A stretch of 64,000 nt of DNA from Setophaga petechia (taxonomy: Eukaryota; Chordata; Aves; Passeriformes; Parulidae). Every line of letters starts with the position of its first letter. Positions within the stretch are counted from its first letter, which is position 1. The translations under genes and the position numbers were made by a program. Shown piece by piece: positions 22,857 to 34,010 of the stretch. The stretch is from the NCBI GenBank assembly GCA_024362935.1, contig JANCRA010000003.1, positions 36,889,291 to 36,953,290 of the forward strand, written 5' to 3'. Under the pieces are notes generated by a model. That model was not told the origin of the DNA and did no database searches. It worked only from the letters and a program-made list of their open reading frames with translations.

Positions 22857-23398
22857 TTTTTTTCATCATCATCATCAATATCGCTGTCACTGGAGCCCGT
22901 TTTTATAAATATGTCAGCAGGGGGAGGACGAGGCACGCCAGGAGCAACCGAAACCCTCGGGGGGGCTACACAATAAGACAGCTTTTCCTCAATTAAAGGA
23001 TACAAATTACTCTCCTTTCTCTCTTTGCATGCCAAACATTCTCTCTCATCATTCACTTCCAAAACCAAAATACCACACTCTTTTTGCCATTCCTCTTTCC
23101 GATACAACACAAAAAACAAATCTAAGTAAGGTATTTCATCCAATTTCTCATTTCTCCTTAAAAACTGCATCAAAGATTCCATTATTTTCAATTCCACAGT
23201 ACCATTTACCGGCCAACCCCTTTCCCCAATCTCATATTCAGGCCACCAACGATTACAATAATCTATCATTTTACTTTTATCCAATTCTTGATAATACCCT
23301 TCACTTTTCCACCGCTTCAATATACACCCCAATGGAGTATTTTCAGGTCTTTTACCATTGGCTTGCACTAACGTTTTGAAAGTTTTAAGAGACATCAT
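22829..23398 (-). pseudogene. gag: gag fragment 1: matrix and following linker domain
   Basis: 189 codons starting with Met-Met-Ser-Leu. There is no Gly at position 2, so no N-myristoylation signal is seen. A helical matrix region with the Gly-Trp-Pro..Asn-Gly-Thr element (residues 61-67) resembles gammaretroviral matrix. A Pro-rich linker (145-160) and an acidic Asp-rich stretch (171-178) follow. No PPPY or PTAP late motif is visible. The frame runs off at Lys-Lys-Arg-Arg after the 9-A run and stops at 22829. The tandem 37-bp repeats begin just upstream of the start codon. Confidence 0.9.
22855..22863 (-). other. Nine-A run where the gag frame changes
   Basis: On the minus strand A9 follows GATGATGATG. 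The matrix frame reads it as GAA AAA AAA AGG, and the capsid frame is one base back. The run contains A AAA AAA in the zero frame, formally a -1 slippery heptamer. A 5-bp stem CTCCG/CGGAG with a four-base loop holding the TAG stop lies 17 bases downstream (22824-22837). A one-base contraction of the run is the simpler explanation. Confidence 0.8.
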
Positions 23399-23399
23399 A

Positions 23400-23588
23400 T
23401 TACAACAATTCCACCTTTAGTCCCAATAAACCAGTATCACAGCAGTTCCACCTTTAGTTCCAATGAACCAATATCACAGCAATTCCACCTTTAGTTCCAA
23501 TAAACCAATATTACAGAAATTCCACCTTTAATTCCAATAAACCAATATTACAGAAATTCCACCTTTAATTCCAATAAACCAATATTAC
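23400..23588 (-). repeat. 37-bp tandem repeat, about five copies, in the gag leader
   Basis: The plus-strand element TTCCACCTTTA recurs at 23409, 23446, 23483, 23520 and 23557, exactly 37 bases apart. The most similar pair are the last two units; the outer copies carry a few substitutions. It lies between the splice donor and the gag start, the region where retroviral packaging signals usually sit. Each unit contains CCAAT on the plus strand. Confidence 0.93.
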
Positions 23589-23731
23589 CATCTCGCCTTC
23601 CTTCCCAAAAACCAAATAGGAGGCGAGTCCTGATCCTGCGTACTTAAACGTACGTCTTATGGTCAGGGCCTAGGCTTTTCCACCACCAAATCCAAATCCA
23701 ATTACCACCTTTTAATATAAAGCACCTTCGG

Positions 23732-23741
23732 GCTTACCTTT
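23732..23741 (-). promoter_or_regulatory. Candidate major splice donor in leader
   Basis: The minus strand reads CAAAG|GTAAGC, with the exon ending at 23738. It is a close match to the vertebrate donor consensus, placed 144 bases into the leader and upstream of gag, where the donor for spliced env mRNA is expected. No acceptor could be chosen with confidence. Confidence 0.65.
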
Positions 23742-23856
23742 GCAGCTTGTCCGACAGGCGCGGGGGGTCGGAGCACGGATCGATGACTCCTCCGAGAAGC
23801 GCTCGGTGCCGGCTGGAGTAATCGAGGCGTGAGCCGCCCCGGCTGCCTTCGGAGTG

Positions 23857-23874
23857 TCCTGCCGCGGGTCGCCA
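23857..23874 (-). promoter_or_regulatory. Primer binding site, tRNA-Arg-like
   Basis: The minus strand reads TGGCGACCC followed by GCGGCAGGA, starting seven bases after the 5' LTR. TGG pairs with the tRNA CCA end, and the next six bases suit an arginine tRNA with acceptor end GGGTCG. The remaining nine bases imply a T-arm/acceptor I cannot confirm from memory. The 7-base gap to the LTR is longer than usual. Confidence 0.6.
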
Positions 23875-23902
23875 AAGAAGCTGTTGCCCGATAGATAAAG
23901 GA

Positions 23903-23926
23903 CACAAAACTCGGCAAAGTTTTGTG
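23903..23926 (-). other. Perfect 9-bp hairpin in U5 of 5' LTR
   Basis: Same hairpin as at 15877-15900 (arms CACAAAACT and AGTTTTGTG, six-base loop). In this LTR it falls in the transcribed leader near the 5' end of the RNA. Confidence 0.75.
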
Positions 23927-23932
23927 CGGTGC

Positions 23933-23938
23933 TTTATT
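23933..23938 (-). promoter_or_regulatory. AATAAA copy in 5' LTR
   Basis: Identical to the signal in the 3' LTR. Here it lies about 45 bases after the expected start of transcription and would have to be ignored for full-length RNA, as is usual for retroviruses with the signal in R. Confidence 0.7.
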
Positions 23939-24009
23939 GAGGGCCCCCGAGGGTCCGTGGACTCACGTCCCAAGCCAGAGCCCCATTTTCTCGGGTACAG
24001 GTGCTCTTC

Positions 24010-24015
24010 TTTATA
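24010..24015 (-). promoter_or_regulatory. TATA box of 5' LTR
   Basis: TATAAA followed by GAAGAG on the minus strand, about 300 bases into the LTR and about 72 bases before AATAAA. Transcription would start near 23980-23985. No other promoter element was assigned. Confidence 0.7.
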
Positions 24016-24312
24016 CACATAATCCATAACAAAATATCCAAGAAACAGTTCAGCTTGAATAACCGACAAACCCCCCTTACAATACAATCCTGAGTTCAAA
24101 AACAGAATCATCCATCTTATACCTATCACATTGTGCTGCCTCAAAAAAAACTGGCTAAACTTGTTATCTTCCCTATACTAGTTAATTATTTATCAAGTTC
24201 TCATGACTACCTGCTAAGTTACACACAAACTCAACACACAGCTTCCACAAAAAAAACCGATTCACACAACTCATAATTAAATATTTTGCTAAATTTCATT
24301 TCTTTTCCAACA

Positions 24313-24316
24313 TAAA
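24313..24316. repeat. Target-site duplication, right copy
   Basis: TAAA directly after the CA end of the right LTR, matching 15852-15855. Extending to five or six bases breaks the match (GTAAA versus TAAAT). Confidence 0.65.
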
Positions 24317-27300
24317 TATGTCCAAAAGTTTCTGCCATAAGTAGCGACATATTGATATCTGATGTTCCGTTTTATCTAAAGGATGTTGAAAGTAGTCTTG
24401 GCAGCCTCTAATTTGCACTTTTATTTGTGTTAGTTTTAAACTTCAAAGCTTTCCTGGTCATTTATTGAGGTAAAGAAGGTGGTTTTGGTTTTTTTTTTTT
24501 TCCTCCTTTCTCTGCTGTATTTGCAAAATTCAATTTTTAAATTACCAGAAATAAAGCTCAAGGGAAGATGATATGGTTGCAAGTAACACTGGAGTTAAAT
24601 TCTGCTGTTGGTGTATCCTTAGGTTTTGTTGGTGTAAATTTAGGTTTAAATTCTTCTCCATATTTAGAATCAGGTTGAAATTTAATCTCATCTGTTCAAT
24701 TTAATTTGGCTATCAAGTTAGTATGTTAGTACAGCTGTCTTTTTTTTTTGTTCTGTCCTTTTTCTAAATTGTGATGGTATTTTGAGGATTTCTTTTTCTC
24801 TCTTCATTCCCAGGGATGTATAGTTCCATTTTCTAGGGTGATCTGGAAACTATATGAAATAAATTCCTTGTTATCTGTCATCATAGGATATGATATTACA
24901 ATTGTCTTTGATGTCTTCTGTTCTTTTTCTGTGGCTCATTATAGTTGTGGAATTCAATCTCTTGCTGTGTTACACATGGATGGCCAAACAGCCCTAGCAA
25001 AGAACTACAGAAATCACTGAGAAATAATTCTGACAAAAATGCCTCTTTTTTTTTCCCCAGTGTAGGATTGATATTTTAGTATATGTGGACTTACAAGCTG
25101 CTGGAAGATCTTTCTACAATATTAATGCTTCACTGGGAAAAAGTAATTGGATGAAGACAAAATAGCTTGTCTCCCTTTTGTCTGTACAAAGAAAAATTTC
25201 AGTTGTAAGAACCCATGTCTAGGGGCAGCTTGAAAGGCAGGATTCTGATATGTGACAAATTTTCTTTCAAGAACCACAGAGAAAGACGAAAAGCTGTTAA
25301 GCTCAGAGAAGCTATTTCCCTTTCAGAACGTCTGTAGTTCTTCACGGGTGTTCTCAAGACCAACTCTTAGTAGTAGACAGAGCATATAAGGTACTGAAGT
25401 GTGAATGGATAACATCAGTGTAGGGGGAAGGGGCTGGATTGGGGACAGTAAGGTAGCATCTGCTTTATAGTGGTTTTTTGGCCTTGTATGTTCTTTTGCT
25501 TTCTTTTCACTACTTCAGGGATATAAGGCTGCAGAAAATCTGGCCTAGTCTGGATAAGGATTTGCTTTGTGGCAGTCATACTATATCTTGTGAAATATCT
25601 CATATTGAAAATATTAGGTGTTTATTGGTTTCCTTAGTGTCACAGTCATGGGAGTAAATGCAAGTCTCCCATATGTTAAAAATACCTGATAATTAAGAGT
25701 GTAGAATAGAATACACAGAGTACTCCAAGTGGCACCTAAAAATCAAAGACTAGATTACTAAAATAACCTATATCATCACACAACAAATCAAATATATTGA
25801 GAGTTTCAACATTTTCTCGTTTTTATTATTGACATTTGTTATATAGAACTGTCTGGAAACTTTTATAGGTAAAATAATGTTTTGGTTTTAGTGTGACCTC
25901 TTTGTTGAATCTTCTTCAAAATTTAGAAGCAATCAAATAATATATTCCAGCTTTAGATTCTATCTTCAAAATATAACAAGAGAACATTTTAAAATATAGC
26001 AAAGATATCTCTGTATTAAAATAGTGTTTGATTGACTTACTATAATCTCTAATTTCAAATATCAGGGGTTTTTTTTCCCTAGGGATGCGAAACTTTTATA
26101 CTGATGGCAACAGTTCTGTTCTAAGTATTTAACACATAGCACATGTGTGAATGAATAGAAGTGTAAAAATTATATATGTAATCATGAGTGTAGGAACCTG
26201 TGTTCCAATTCTCATCTACTGTGGTTGTGAATTGTTAATGCTGTGGAACAAGCATGATTTCCCAGGTGTTTGTTTTTTTGTGGTATCAGCTATTAAACAG
26301 GATAAGGGTGGCAGTAGCTGGAAAAATAAATACTGACTTCAGTTATTATTTCTGGTCAATATTTTCATTTGTGATTTTGAAACAACAATTTTCTGTGTTG
26401 GATTTAGAATGCAAGAGCATTAATTTCTGTCGATTCTTTGAAAAATTCACAAATTTAATAACAATTTTGTGTGTGAACAGAGGCTTTAAAAACCTTTTAT
26501 TTTAACAATTTTATGTAAATAAAGCCTCTCAGGACCAGCCCTCTCAATCAGGTTTAATAAGTTGAGACAGCTGATTTTGGAATGGATCAATGATTAAATT
26601 CGCTATCACGCAAATAGACTGGGCATAGACAAAGAGATTTTCCCAATGTTTCTTTGCCTCACTGTCATTCAAATGAACAACCACTAAATTTTGCATTATT
26701 CTAGATAGATTTGTGTAAGCTATTATACTTTCTGTGTCATAATTAATAATAATGATGATAACTTTTGAAAGTTAAAAGTTTTGATTTAGCTCACCATGTC
26801 TCCTGCTTCATTAGTGTCTTCAACAGTGTCATTTAAGAGCAAATGCTCCGTCAAGCAATAGTGATTCAATCATAAAAGACTGTCATAGCAGAAGTATTAG
26901 AACCCTCATGTTCCAAAGCCTCTTGGTTTTTTGCATCTTATGCTCTAAATTGGACCAGTTATTGTCTATCTTAGGTCATTTCAAACAAGAAAACCAATCC
27001 TTTACTTTTACATACAACCTTTTATTCCTTGAGGGTACCTAAGGGCTGCCTGTGTACAACATTTATAATTTTACCTTTAAATATGCACTCAGCTCTGGAC
27101 TGGAACAAAGTGGAATGCTTACAGGCTCAAATTGCCTGCTGTCTCAGGATGAGAGCTCTTTGTAAATCCTTTGTAAGGAGAAAGCAAATATTCAACCTGT
27201 TCTAAAATCCACATGCAAGTTTTGCCAACACTGGAATCTGAAGACTATGCATATTTTGGGGAATTTTATGGGAAATAACCTTTTGTTTTCCTGCTGTGGC

Positions 27301-29590
27301 TTTCAGCTCAGGACCTTCTCATATTTTCTATATGTTAATAAGCTTGTCTTCAAACCCCTGATGGCAGTGGGCATTCTTTTTTTCCAAAATTACCCGTGTT
27401 TGTGTAACAGATGCATCTAAGAGATATCAAACCACTAATCTATGCATGGCTATAGTAGAATTCTGAACACTCTCAAATTCTGAGTTGAGTTCACATTTAA
27501 AAATTTACATATGTGATTGTCCTGCACTTGTGATAAATGTTGAAATGTGATCCAGCAGTTCTCATTTCAAGCTATTTCATCAACTGATGAACTCAAGCTC
27601 TCCAGCATCTCTGTTAACCCCATAGGGAGCAAACTGAATGAAGGCTTAAAATAGGCACCCACATTCAATTGTTATGAAGGTATAGCAGTACTGTTAAACA
27701 AGATCATCTTCTAAGTTTATTATCAAGGAATACAGAGGAAAAAGCAGCTCCTCTCTGTGTTGTTTGGATAAATCTTTTTATTCCCCCTCCCTCCTCATCC
27801 CTCATGCTACCCATGCAGATTAAAAGAGCTCAGAGCTGACTAGACTGTTCTTTTCTGAACTGTTCCAGCTTAATTTAAAATCCTAATTTTACTGGGCATC
27901 TCATGATTTATACTCACAGGTGCTACAGCTGCTAGGGGATCTATTTGACTGCAGTGTCTTCTGAGGCAAATCAAAACATTATTTCACATGTTATTTTTAG
28001 TATTTGAGGCAGATAAATGCCTGATAGTCTTCCTGATATTAGGTGAGCTGCATTTGTGCTCCAGTGACTACAGAACTATTTTGAATTTATTCCTATTGCT
28101 AATGCTTTTGCTTTTCCACCTCCACTCCTCTCTATAGTTTTCCTGCCCACTATGTAAAATGTCTGTATTTTCTTTATTTTTAGTTCTCCTAAAATCTGAC
28201 AGCTAGTACTTCTGGGGTGATTGGTACTTGATTCCATTTTAACGCTAACCAGCTACACTAGGGAGGTATGTAGCTTAGCTGCTATCTTCTGAGAGTCTTA
28301 AAATTGGATAGAGTCTAAATAAGTCTTGGCATGTACAATAAGAACAAGAGATTTCAACAGTCTGAAATTGTTTTGTTGTTTTTTTGGGTTTTTTTTCCCT
28401 TCTTCCATATAAAGCAAAAGTACAGAAATATACTAATGCTTTTGTCTGCATCATCCTTTTTCTATATTGAGATATAGATTTGGGAGTCAATCTGTGAACA
28501 GTCTGTGAATTATTGCTGTGATTATATGTCAATCCTCTTTCACTGCCATATTTTTGCTCCGTATGTCTTGTCTTCAGAAGACATTTAACAGGTTACATGA
28601 TCTGGAGTTTGGAAGCCAGTTGTCTAAATGGAAAAAAAGCCTCATGGCTATATGTCAACTCTTTTTATTCAGACTAGGTTCAAAGAATTACTGTTTTTAG
28701 GGAGTAGAAACATCTTGCAAAAAATGGTGCTAAGTTGTTGATGTAAGGCTCTAAAAGTCCAGTAGAGAAAGTTTTCTGAGGTAACCCAAAGGAAAAAAAA
28801 ATGAAAAATGGGAGGGAAGGAGGTGTGTTTAAGCAAGGATTTAAAAGATTTTGAAAAGACTTCTCAGCCTGAGAATGTGTGAATAAAGTAAGGATGACTA
28901 CCATAATACTGTAGATTGCAAAATGGCACTAGAGAATCCAAAACAAGATATTATACGTAAGTTAGTATTTGATTCAGTCAAATAAAAGTTTTATGTATTT
29001 CAAAGCTTAAAGGTGCTTAGTGTTAGGAAATAATTAAAAAAATTGTTTGTCTTTCCTTAAACTAACATTTCCATCTGAAATTTCATACTGTGAACCAGCA
29101 CCCATGGACTTATAACCCAGGAAAATCTGGGCGTTTAAACTAGTGGCATTTGTTGTTTCACCATCCAGTCTTGTGTCATCATTTTCTGTTGGGAACCTCT
29201 GTAGGTTGAAATTGAAAGTGTGTCATGAAATCACCTTCAGGTCAATGAACTTGAAGAGATCACAGGCAAGTATTTTTGTGCTGTTTCTCTGGGACCATGT
29301 TTTTGTGGTGCACAGTCCTGGGTAACCCACTCTTCGTGCTTCCCAGGAGCGTGGGGGACAGACTGTTGTGTAGAATGGGAAGCTGTGCAGGTGTCTAGTG
29401 TCTCATCTGCATCTTGACTGAAGTGGGGGATGAATCTTGATAATACTTTCCACTTCAATAAAGACTTTCATGAGATTTCAGGTAATCTATTTTGCTTCAT
29501 GTCTAAATATTTTTCTTTATTTATTTGTAATTGAACCTTGAATATAAGCCTATAGGCTATTTGATTAAAGCAAGCATGAATTCATGCACT

Positions 29591-29628
29591 CATGTATGTA
29601 TACATGTATGTATACATGTATGTATAGC
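29591..29628. repeat. Short tandem repeat (ATGTATGTATAC)n
   Basis: Three copies of a 12-base unit built from TATG and TACA, self-complementary in part. A microsatellite. Confidence 0.85.
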
Positions 29629-29935
29629 ATTTTTATATTTCAATATATTCTTGCCGGAAAAAAATTTCTTTATTCTTTTCAAGGGCTGTTATAGTTTTAG
29701 CATAATGACAATCTGATGATCATCGTTGAAAAGAAAGAAAAAAATGTATTTCCAAAAAATCTGGAATGTGTTGTTTTTTCATCAAGAGTAGTAAACATGG
29801 CATACAAATAGAATTTCAATTTTTAAAATGGTTGCTGCCTATTCAATATAAATCTCTCAATTTCCCTGAGGTTAATGATCTATCTAAAATACTAAGGAAA
29901 CTTTTATTGTCCTTTTTCTTCCTCTCCATCTTGGT

Positions 29936-30037
29936 ATTTTTTTTTCTCCTTTTCTGCTTTTAGATTTTTTCCCTTATTTATCTCTCTTATTACATTTTTC
30001 TTTTTTTTTCTTTTTTTTTTCCATTTCTTTTTTTAAG
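29936..30037. repeat. T-rich low-complexity tract
   Basis: About 100 bases of T runs broken by single C (T9, T12 and others). Confidence 0.8.
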
Positions 30038-30099
30038 GCTTGATTTTACCTTATTAATATCAATGGCAGATCTGTGCAGTGGAAATTATGTGGACTCTT

Positions 30100-30147
30100 A
30101 ATCATAGAATTGAGCAATATGCTGGGTTGGAAGGGACAATTCCAAGT
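30100..30147 (-). repeat. CR1 LINE 3'-end fragment
   Basis: AATCATAGAATTG..GGGTTGGAAGGGAC is the reverse complement of the CR1 3' terminus. Only about 45 bases remain recognisable before the text returns to AT-rich flank. Confidence 0.7.
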
Positions 30148-31737
30148 TATCAACTTTTCAGAGTCATTGCAGGCACATTGTGAATTAATTCACAGCAAAA
30201 TTTATAGGATTTGAGACTTTACTCATCTACATGTGAACAGGTCCACTGAGTTGCTATTGGGTGTGAATAAAATAACATCCTATTGTATATCAGTGATATA
30301 GCTTTTTTATACAGTTATGCAATTTTAGATCCTGTTCTTCCTGCCTAAAAAAGAAATGAAGCCTGAAAATTGTGAAAAATTTATTCTCATTTCAAGGCTG
30401 TTCTTTCATCTAACTTATTATACTGCCATCAACTTCAAATCATGCAAAAGCTGCCCTTTTCATACTGAAGTATGATGAATAGGTATTTAATGAAGACTTA
30501 TCAAAAAAATTGTACAAGAATGCAGTAATATCAGCAGAACATCAGTGTGCCAATATCTAGTGCATACACTAGCACAGTAGCTGCCCTTTATGGACATAAT
30601 TAGTGTAGTTTTTCAGCATATGGACTGACTTTCCTTGGGGAAGTGCAGCCACATTCTTTACACGATATATTCAATAACGTGCTGGTTATGTGCAAGGAAC
30701 ACACTCCCCAGTTTTCAGAGCTGGAGTAGATGTGATGTTTGGTTGTACCTGATCAGCTCTGTTCTGAGATAACATATGGCACATGTTAAGCACAGCTGCT
30801 GTGCTGTGCTTAATTTGACAGTGAGAAAGAGCTTCACAGTAATGGTAACTGTTTGCCAGAATCATAGAATACATGGAAACCATGGACAATAAGTCTTTAT
30901 ATAGACATCCTAACCTTTAATATTCACAGCTCTGTCTATGGTGTCTCATCAGCAACCAGATCAGATTTTCAGTAATAGAATTGCAGTGCTATTATTTGGT
31001 GAGTTTTGGTTGAGATGTCCACCTAAACGCAAGTTTAAATAACATAGTTTTCTGGTTATAAGATATTTCTAGCATGTGAGAAATTACTTTTCCCTCTTCT
31101 AATGTCTGGAAGAGCTGAGCTGGAACAGTCTTAGCTGTGCATCTTCCCGTTCTTATCTTTCAGTAAATACTTAACATAAAGCTTTTAGCTCCTTATGCAT
31201 TTAGTACATTTTGTCTTCTAGTATTATATTATAATGTAAATAAGACAAGGTTGTTTGGGAAGACGGTATTACAAATTTCAAATTGCTTATTTTCCTCAGC
31301 CTTATAAGCATTAATTAATATTCACCCATCTGTCTCCATGTACTTCCTGCCTCTCTTCTCATGCAAATAAGACTATCAGTTTAGTGTGCAGGCTGTCAGG
31401 CCATTAAGGGGTGCTTTGTGCTAATGCATTGCAAAAAATGAATCTTCTCGTTTCTTATAGTTAAGAGGCTGGCTTTGAGAAAGCATACCTCCAAGTATGA
31501 AAACATAAATAAAATCTAATTCCAGACAAAATCTAATCATCAGAACTATGTGTTTTAACAGCTTATGAGAAGTGTGCAAGGGAAAACTGAGGTGTGTTCC
31601 TGCAGGAGTCTTCATCATGAAATAAGTCAAGGAACTGGCTAAAAGGCTGTCTATGTAGGATGTTGATGAAATCACACAGGATAAAGACCAATGTCTTAAG
31701 GCATTTGGCCACCTAATATCATACAAAATCAATCACA

Positions 31738-32615
31738 TGAAAATTTTAGGTTGGAGAAGACCTCTAAAATCAAGCAGTCCAACCACTGATGTTCTCCACA
31801 CAGTTAACTAGACAATAGCTCTAAGTGCCATGTCCATTCATTTCTCGAATGCCTCCAAGTATGGTGACTCCACCATGTCCCTGGACAGCCCACTCCAGTG
31901 CTCAACAACCCCTTCTGTGAAGAAATTCCTCCTGATGTCCAACATAAGCCTCCCTTGGTGCAACTTGAAGCTATGACCTCTCTCCTGTTATTAGTTGTCT
32001 GACAAAAGAGACCAATCCCTTACTGGTTACAGCCTCCTTTCAGGGACTTAGAGAGAGTGGTAAGGTCTCCCCTGAGCCTCCTTTACTCCAGGCAAAACAA
32101 CCCCAGCTCCCTCAGCTGCTCCTTGTGAGACTAGAGCTCCAGACTCTTACCCAGCTCAGTTGCCCTTCTCTGGACATGCTCCAGCACCTCAGTATGAGGG
32201 GCCTCCAGCACCAGAGTCTGAGGTGCCTAGTGAGGGGCCCCAAACTGAACACAGGATTTGAGGTAGATCATCACCAGTGCCAAGTACATCCTGGTCCTGC
32301 TGGTCACAATATTCTTGCTACAACCCAGGACGCCACCGGACTTCTTGTCCACCTGGGCTCACATGGGCTCACGTTCAGCACCCCCAGGTCCTTCTGTGCT
32401 GGGCATCTCTTCAGCCACTCTTCTGCAAGCCTGCAGCAGTGCCTGGGGTTGTTGTGACTAAAATGCAGGACCCAGCACTATCTTGTTGAATGTTAGACCA
32501 TTGGTCTTTGTCCTTGGTCATCTCTCCAGCCTTTCCACATCCCTCTACAAAATCTTCCTACCTCCAGCAGATGAATGATCCTACTCAGCTTAGTGTCATT
32601 CCCAGACACTTGTGT
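31738..32615 (-). repeat. CR1 LINE fragment, about 880 bp
   Basis: The plus strand starts near the CR1 3' end (GGTTGGAGAAGACCTCTAAAATCAAGCAGTCCAACC style) and runs back through the 3' UTR into the end of the reverse transcriptase frame. Typical phrases are present (AGGAGGAATTTCTTCACAGAAGGGGTTGT on the minus strand). It is 5'-truncated, diverged and has stops in all frames. Open frames of 70-110 codons read antisense through it are not genes. Confidence 0.9.
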
Positions 32616-33549
32616 CTTCCTAAGGCTGAATATTTCATGATTCTGCAATCTTAAATTCTTGCTGAAAATTATGAGATTTTCTGTTTTGAAGGTGGACAGG
32701 GGAGAGTAAAGTGATGGTTGAAACTTGATCGTTGGTGGTCTGCACATGTTTTAGTGAATCTTAATCCAACCCTTATTTGTCATCTGCCCTAAATTTTTTA
32801 GTTTCTTAATCTGTTGCAATTGTTAAAATATTAGACACAGGCTGAGTGCTAGATCCACCAAGAGATGTTCTTGACTCTTGGATAATCTGTGAAATTAGGC
32901 ATCTGAACAGTAGAGTTTATATATTTGCACTATCTGAAAAGCATCCATAGTTATAACAATAAGTAGGAGAGGGGAACTTTTTAAAAGCCCTCCAGTATGA
33001 GAACAGCTTGTATTGCATATAAGTTGCTCCTTTTAAAAACTAAAGAGGACTGTCTGTTTTCTTTGTTTTTCAAGTGCTCATTTCTGATCATAACTATTCT
33101 GAAAAGTGAATCATAATGGAAATGAACTTTTTAGCTTCTCTCATTTCCTGGTAGAAATATGCCTTGGAGCTTGAGGATTTATCTCTCTCTAAAATTATTC
33201 TATTTCACATGTTCTCATTAAGGCTATTAAGTCTAATGCTTATCTGAATTGTATTAATCTCGTTTTGTGTGCTATCTTAGCACAGCTAAAACTATATATT
33301 GAGAGTGCTTCATTTTAAACTTAAAAAAAAATAATCCTACTTTCGGCTTTAATTGAATATAGCCTTCTTCTTTAAATGATAAAGATAAGAATCTCTGGGG
33401 AAGTTCGCCCAGTCAGGGTTGCCAAATTTGGAGTATCTCTTCAGCATAACTGTCCACATAACTGTCTAATCACCGCAGATTGTTGGGTAATCTTCAAATC
33501 ATGAGCAGGTGGCCATGATCACCCATGATAGGGCCTTGAGTGTACTAAT

Positions 33550-34010
33550 GTCTCTAATGACCCAGAGCAGCCTCAACTGTGGCCTCCATCCATATCTCTG
33601 TCTGTAAACCAAAGAGTTCTGTGTTGGCTCAGTCTGGAGTATTCAGCCTCTGTCTGAGCTGTGCTGGCAGTGTTGGTTGCTGGCTGGCTCAGCCATTTGT
33701 GTGCACAGACACAGATCCTGTTGTTCTGTGTCCTAACCCGTGTACTGGCATCCTGTCTTGACCTGCTCTCTGCCTCTTAACCTGCTCACTGACCTCTGGA
33801 TAATATCTCACCCTGATTACCTATAATTGCTTCTGACCCACAGACTGTTTTCCTGGTTTGATCTGGGGCCTGCCCTATGGCTATGCATCTCCCTGCTGAT
33901 TTGCACTCTTGGTTGAACTTGACCATTATCTCTGCTACCTCTCTGATGGTGTTCTGTCTTGCTAACCTTTTTATCTTATTTGGCTTCTGTCTCCTCATCA
34001 CTTAGGGAGA
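33550..34010. repeat. C/T-rich block, possible degraded repeat
   Basis: Higher GC and strong pyrimidine skew on the plus strand, with recurring CCTGCTC, TGACCT and CTCTG words (for example GACCTGCTC and AACCTGCTCACTGACC). It looks like a decayed dispersed repeat or LTR, but no family or boundaries can be given. Confidence 0.3.

Larger units (their letters stand above)
15856..24312 (-). mobile_element. Near-complete class I (gammaretrovirus-like) endogenous retrovirus
   Basis: A full provirus lies on the minus strand: LTR, primer site, leader, gag, pol, env, polypurine tract, LTR. The LTRs are 430 and 431 bp with TGTTG..CAACA ends, and the internal part is 7,596 bp. Class I assignment rests on one CX2CX4HX4C zinc knuckle, gag and pol in one frame separated by a single UGA, the integrase C-terminal GPY/F-type module, pol overlapping env, and a TAAA duplication. 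The LTRs match base for base except one A (A7 versus A8), so insertion was recent on an evolutionary scale. Gag carries one frame break and pol three lesions, while env is open throughout, so this copy could not by itself make a normal Gag-Pol. Confidence 0.97.
23882..24312 (-). repeat. 5' LTR of the ERV
   Basis: This 431-bp copy is identical to the other LTR except for one extra A in the run at about 24248-24255. In minus orientation U3 runs from 24312 to about 23985, R holds the AATAAA (23933-23938), and U5 ends at 23882. It is the promoter LTR of the provirus. TGTTG..CAACA ends are intact. Confidence 0.97.
24317..30099. other. AT-rich non-coding flank right of the ERV
   Basis: No gene, RNA or clear transposable element was recognised. 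T-runs occur near 24488-24502 and 24740-24749. Open frames are short and lack domains. Confidence 0.6.

Noticed and set aside
23400..23588. Regular 37-bp repeats as a CRISPR-like array
   Set aside because: The units are head-to-tail with no unique spacers, inside a vertebrate retroviral leader.
29591..29628. TATG/TACA repeat as a regulatory palindrome
   Set aside because: Ordinary microsatellite structure; self-complementarity follows from the repeat unit.
32125..32489. Plus-strand open frames of 70-110 codons
   Set aside because: They read antisense through a CR1 fragment.
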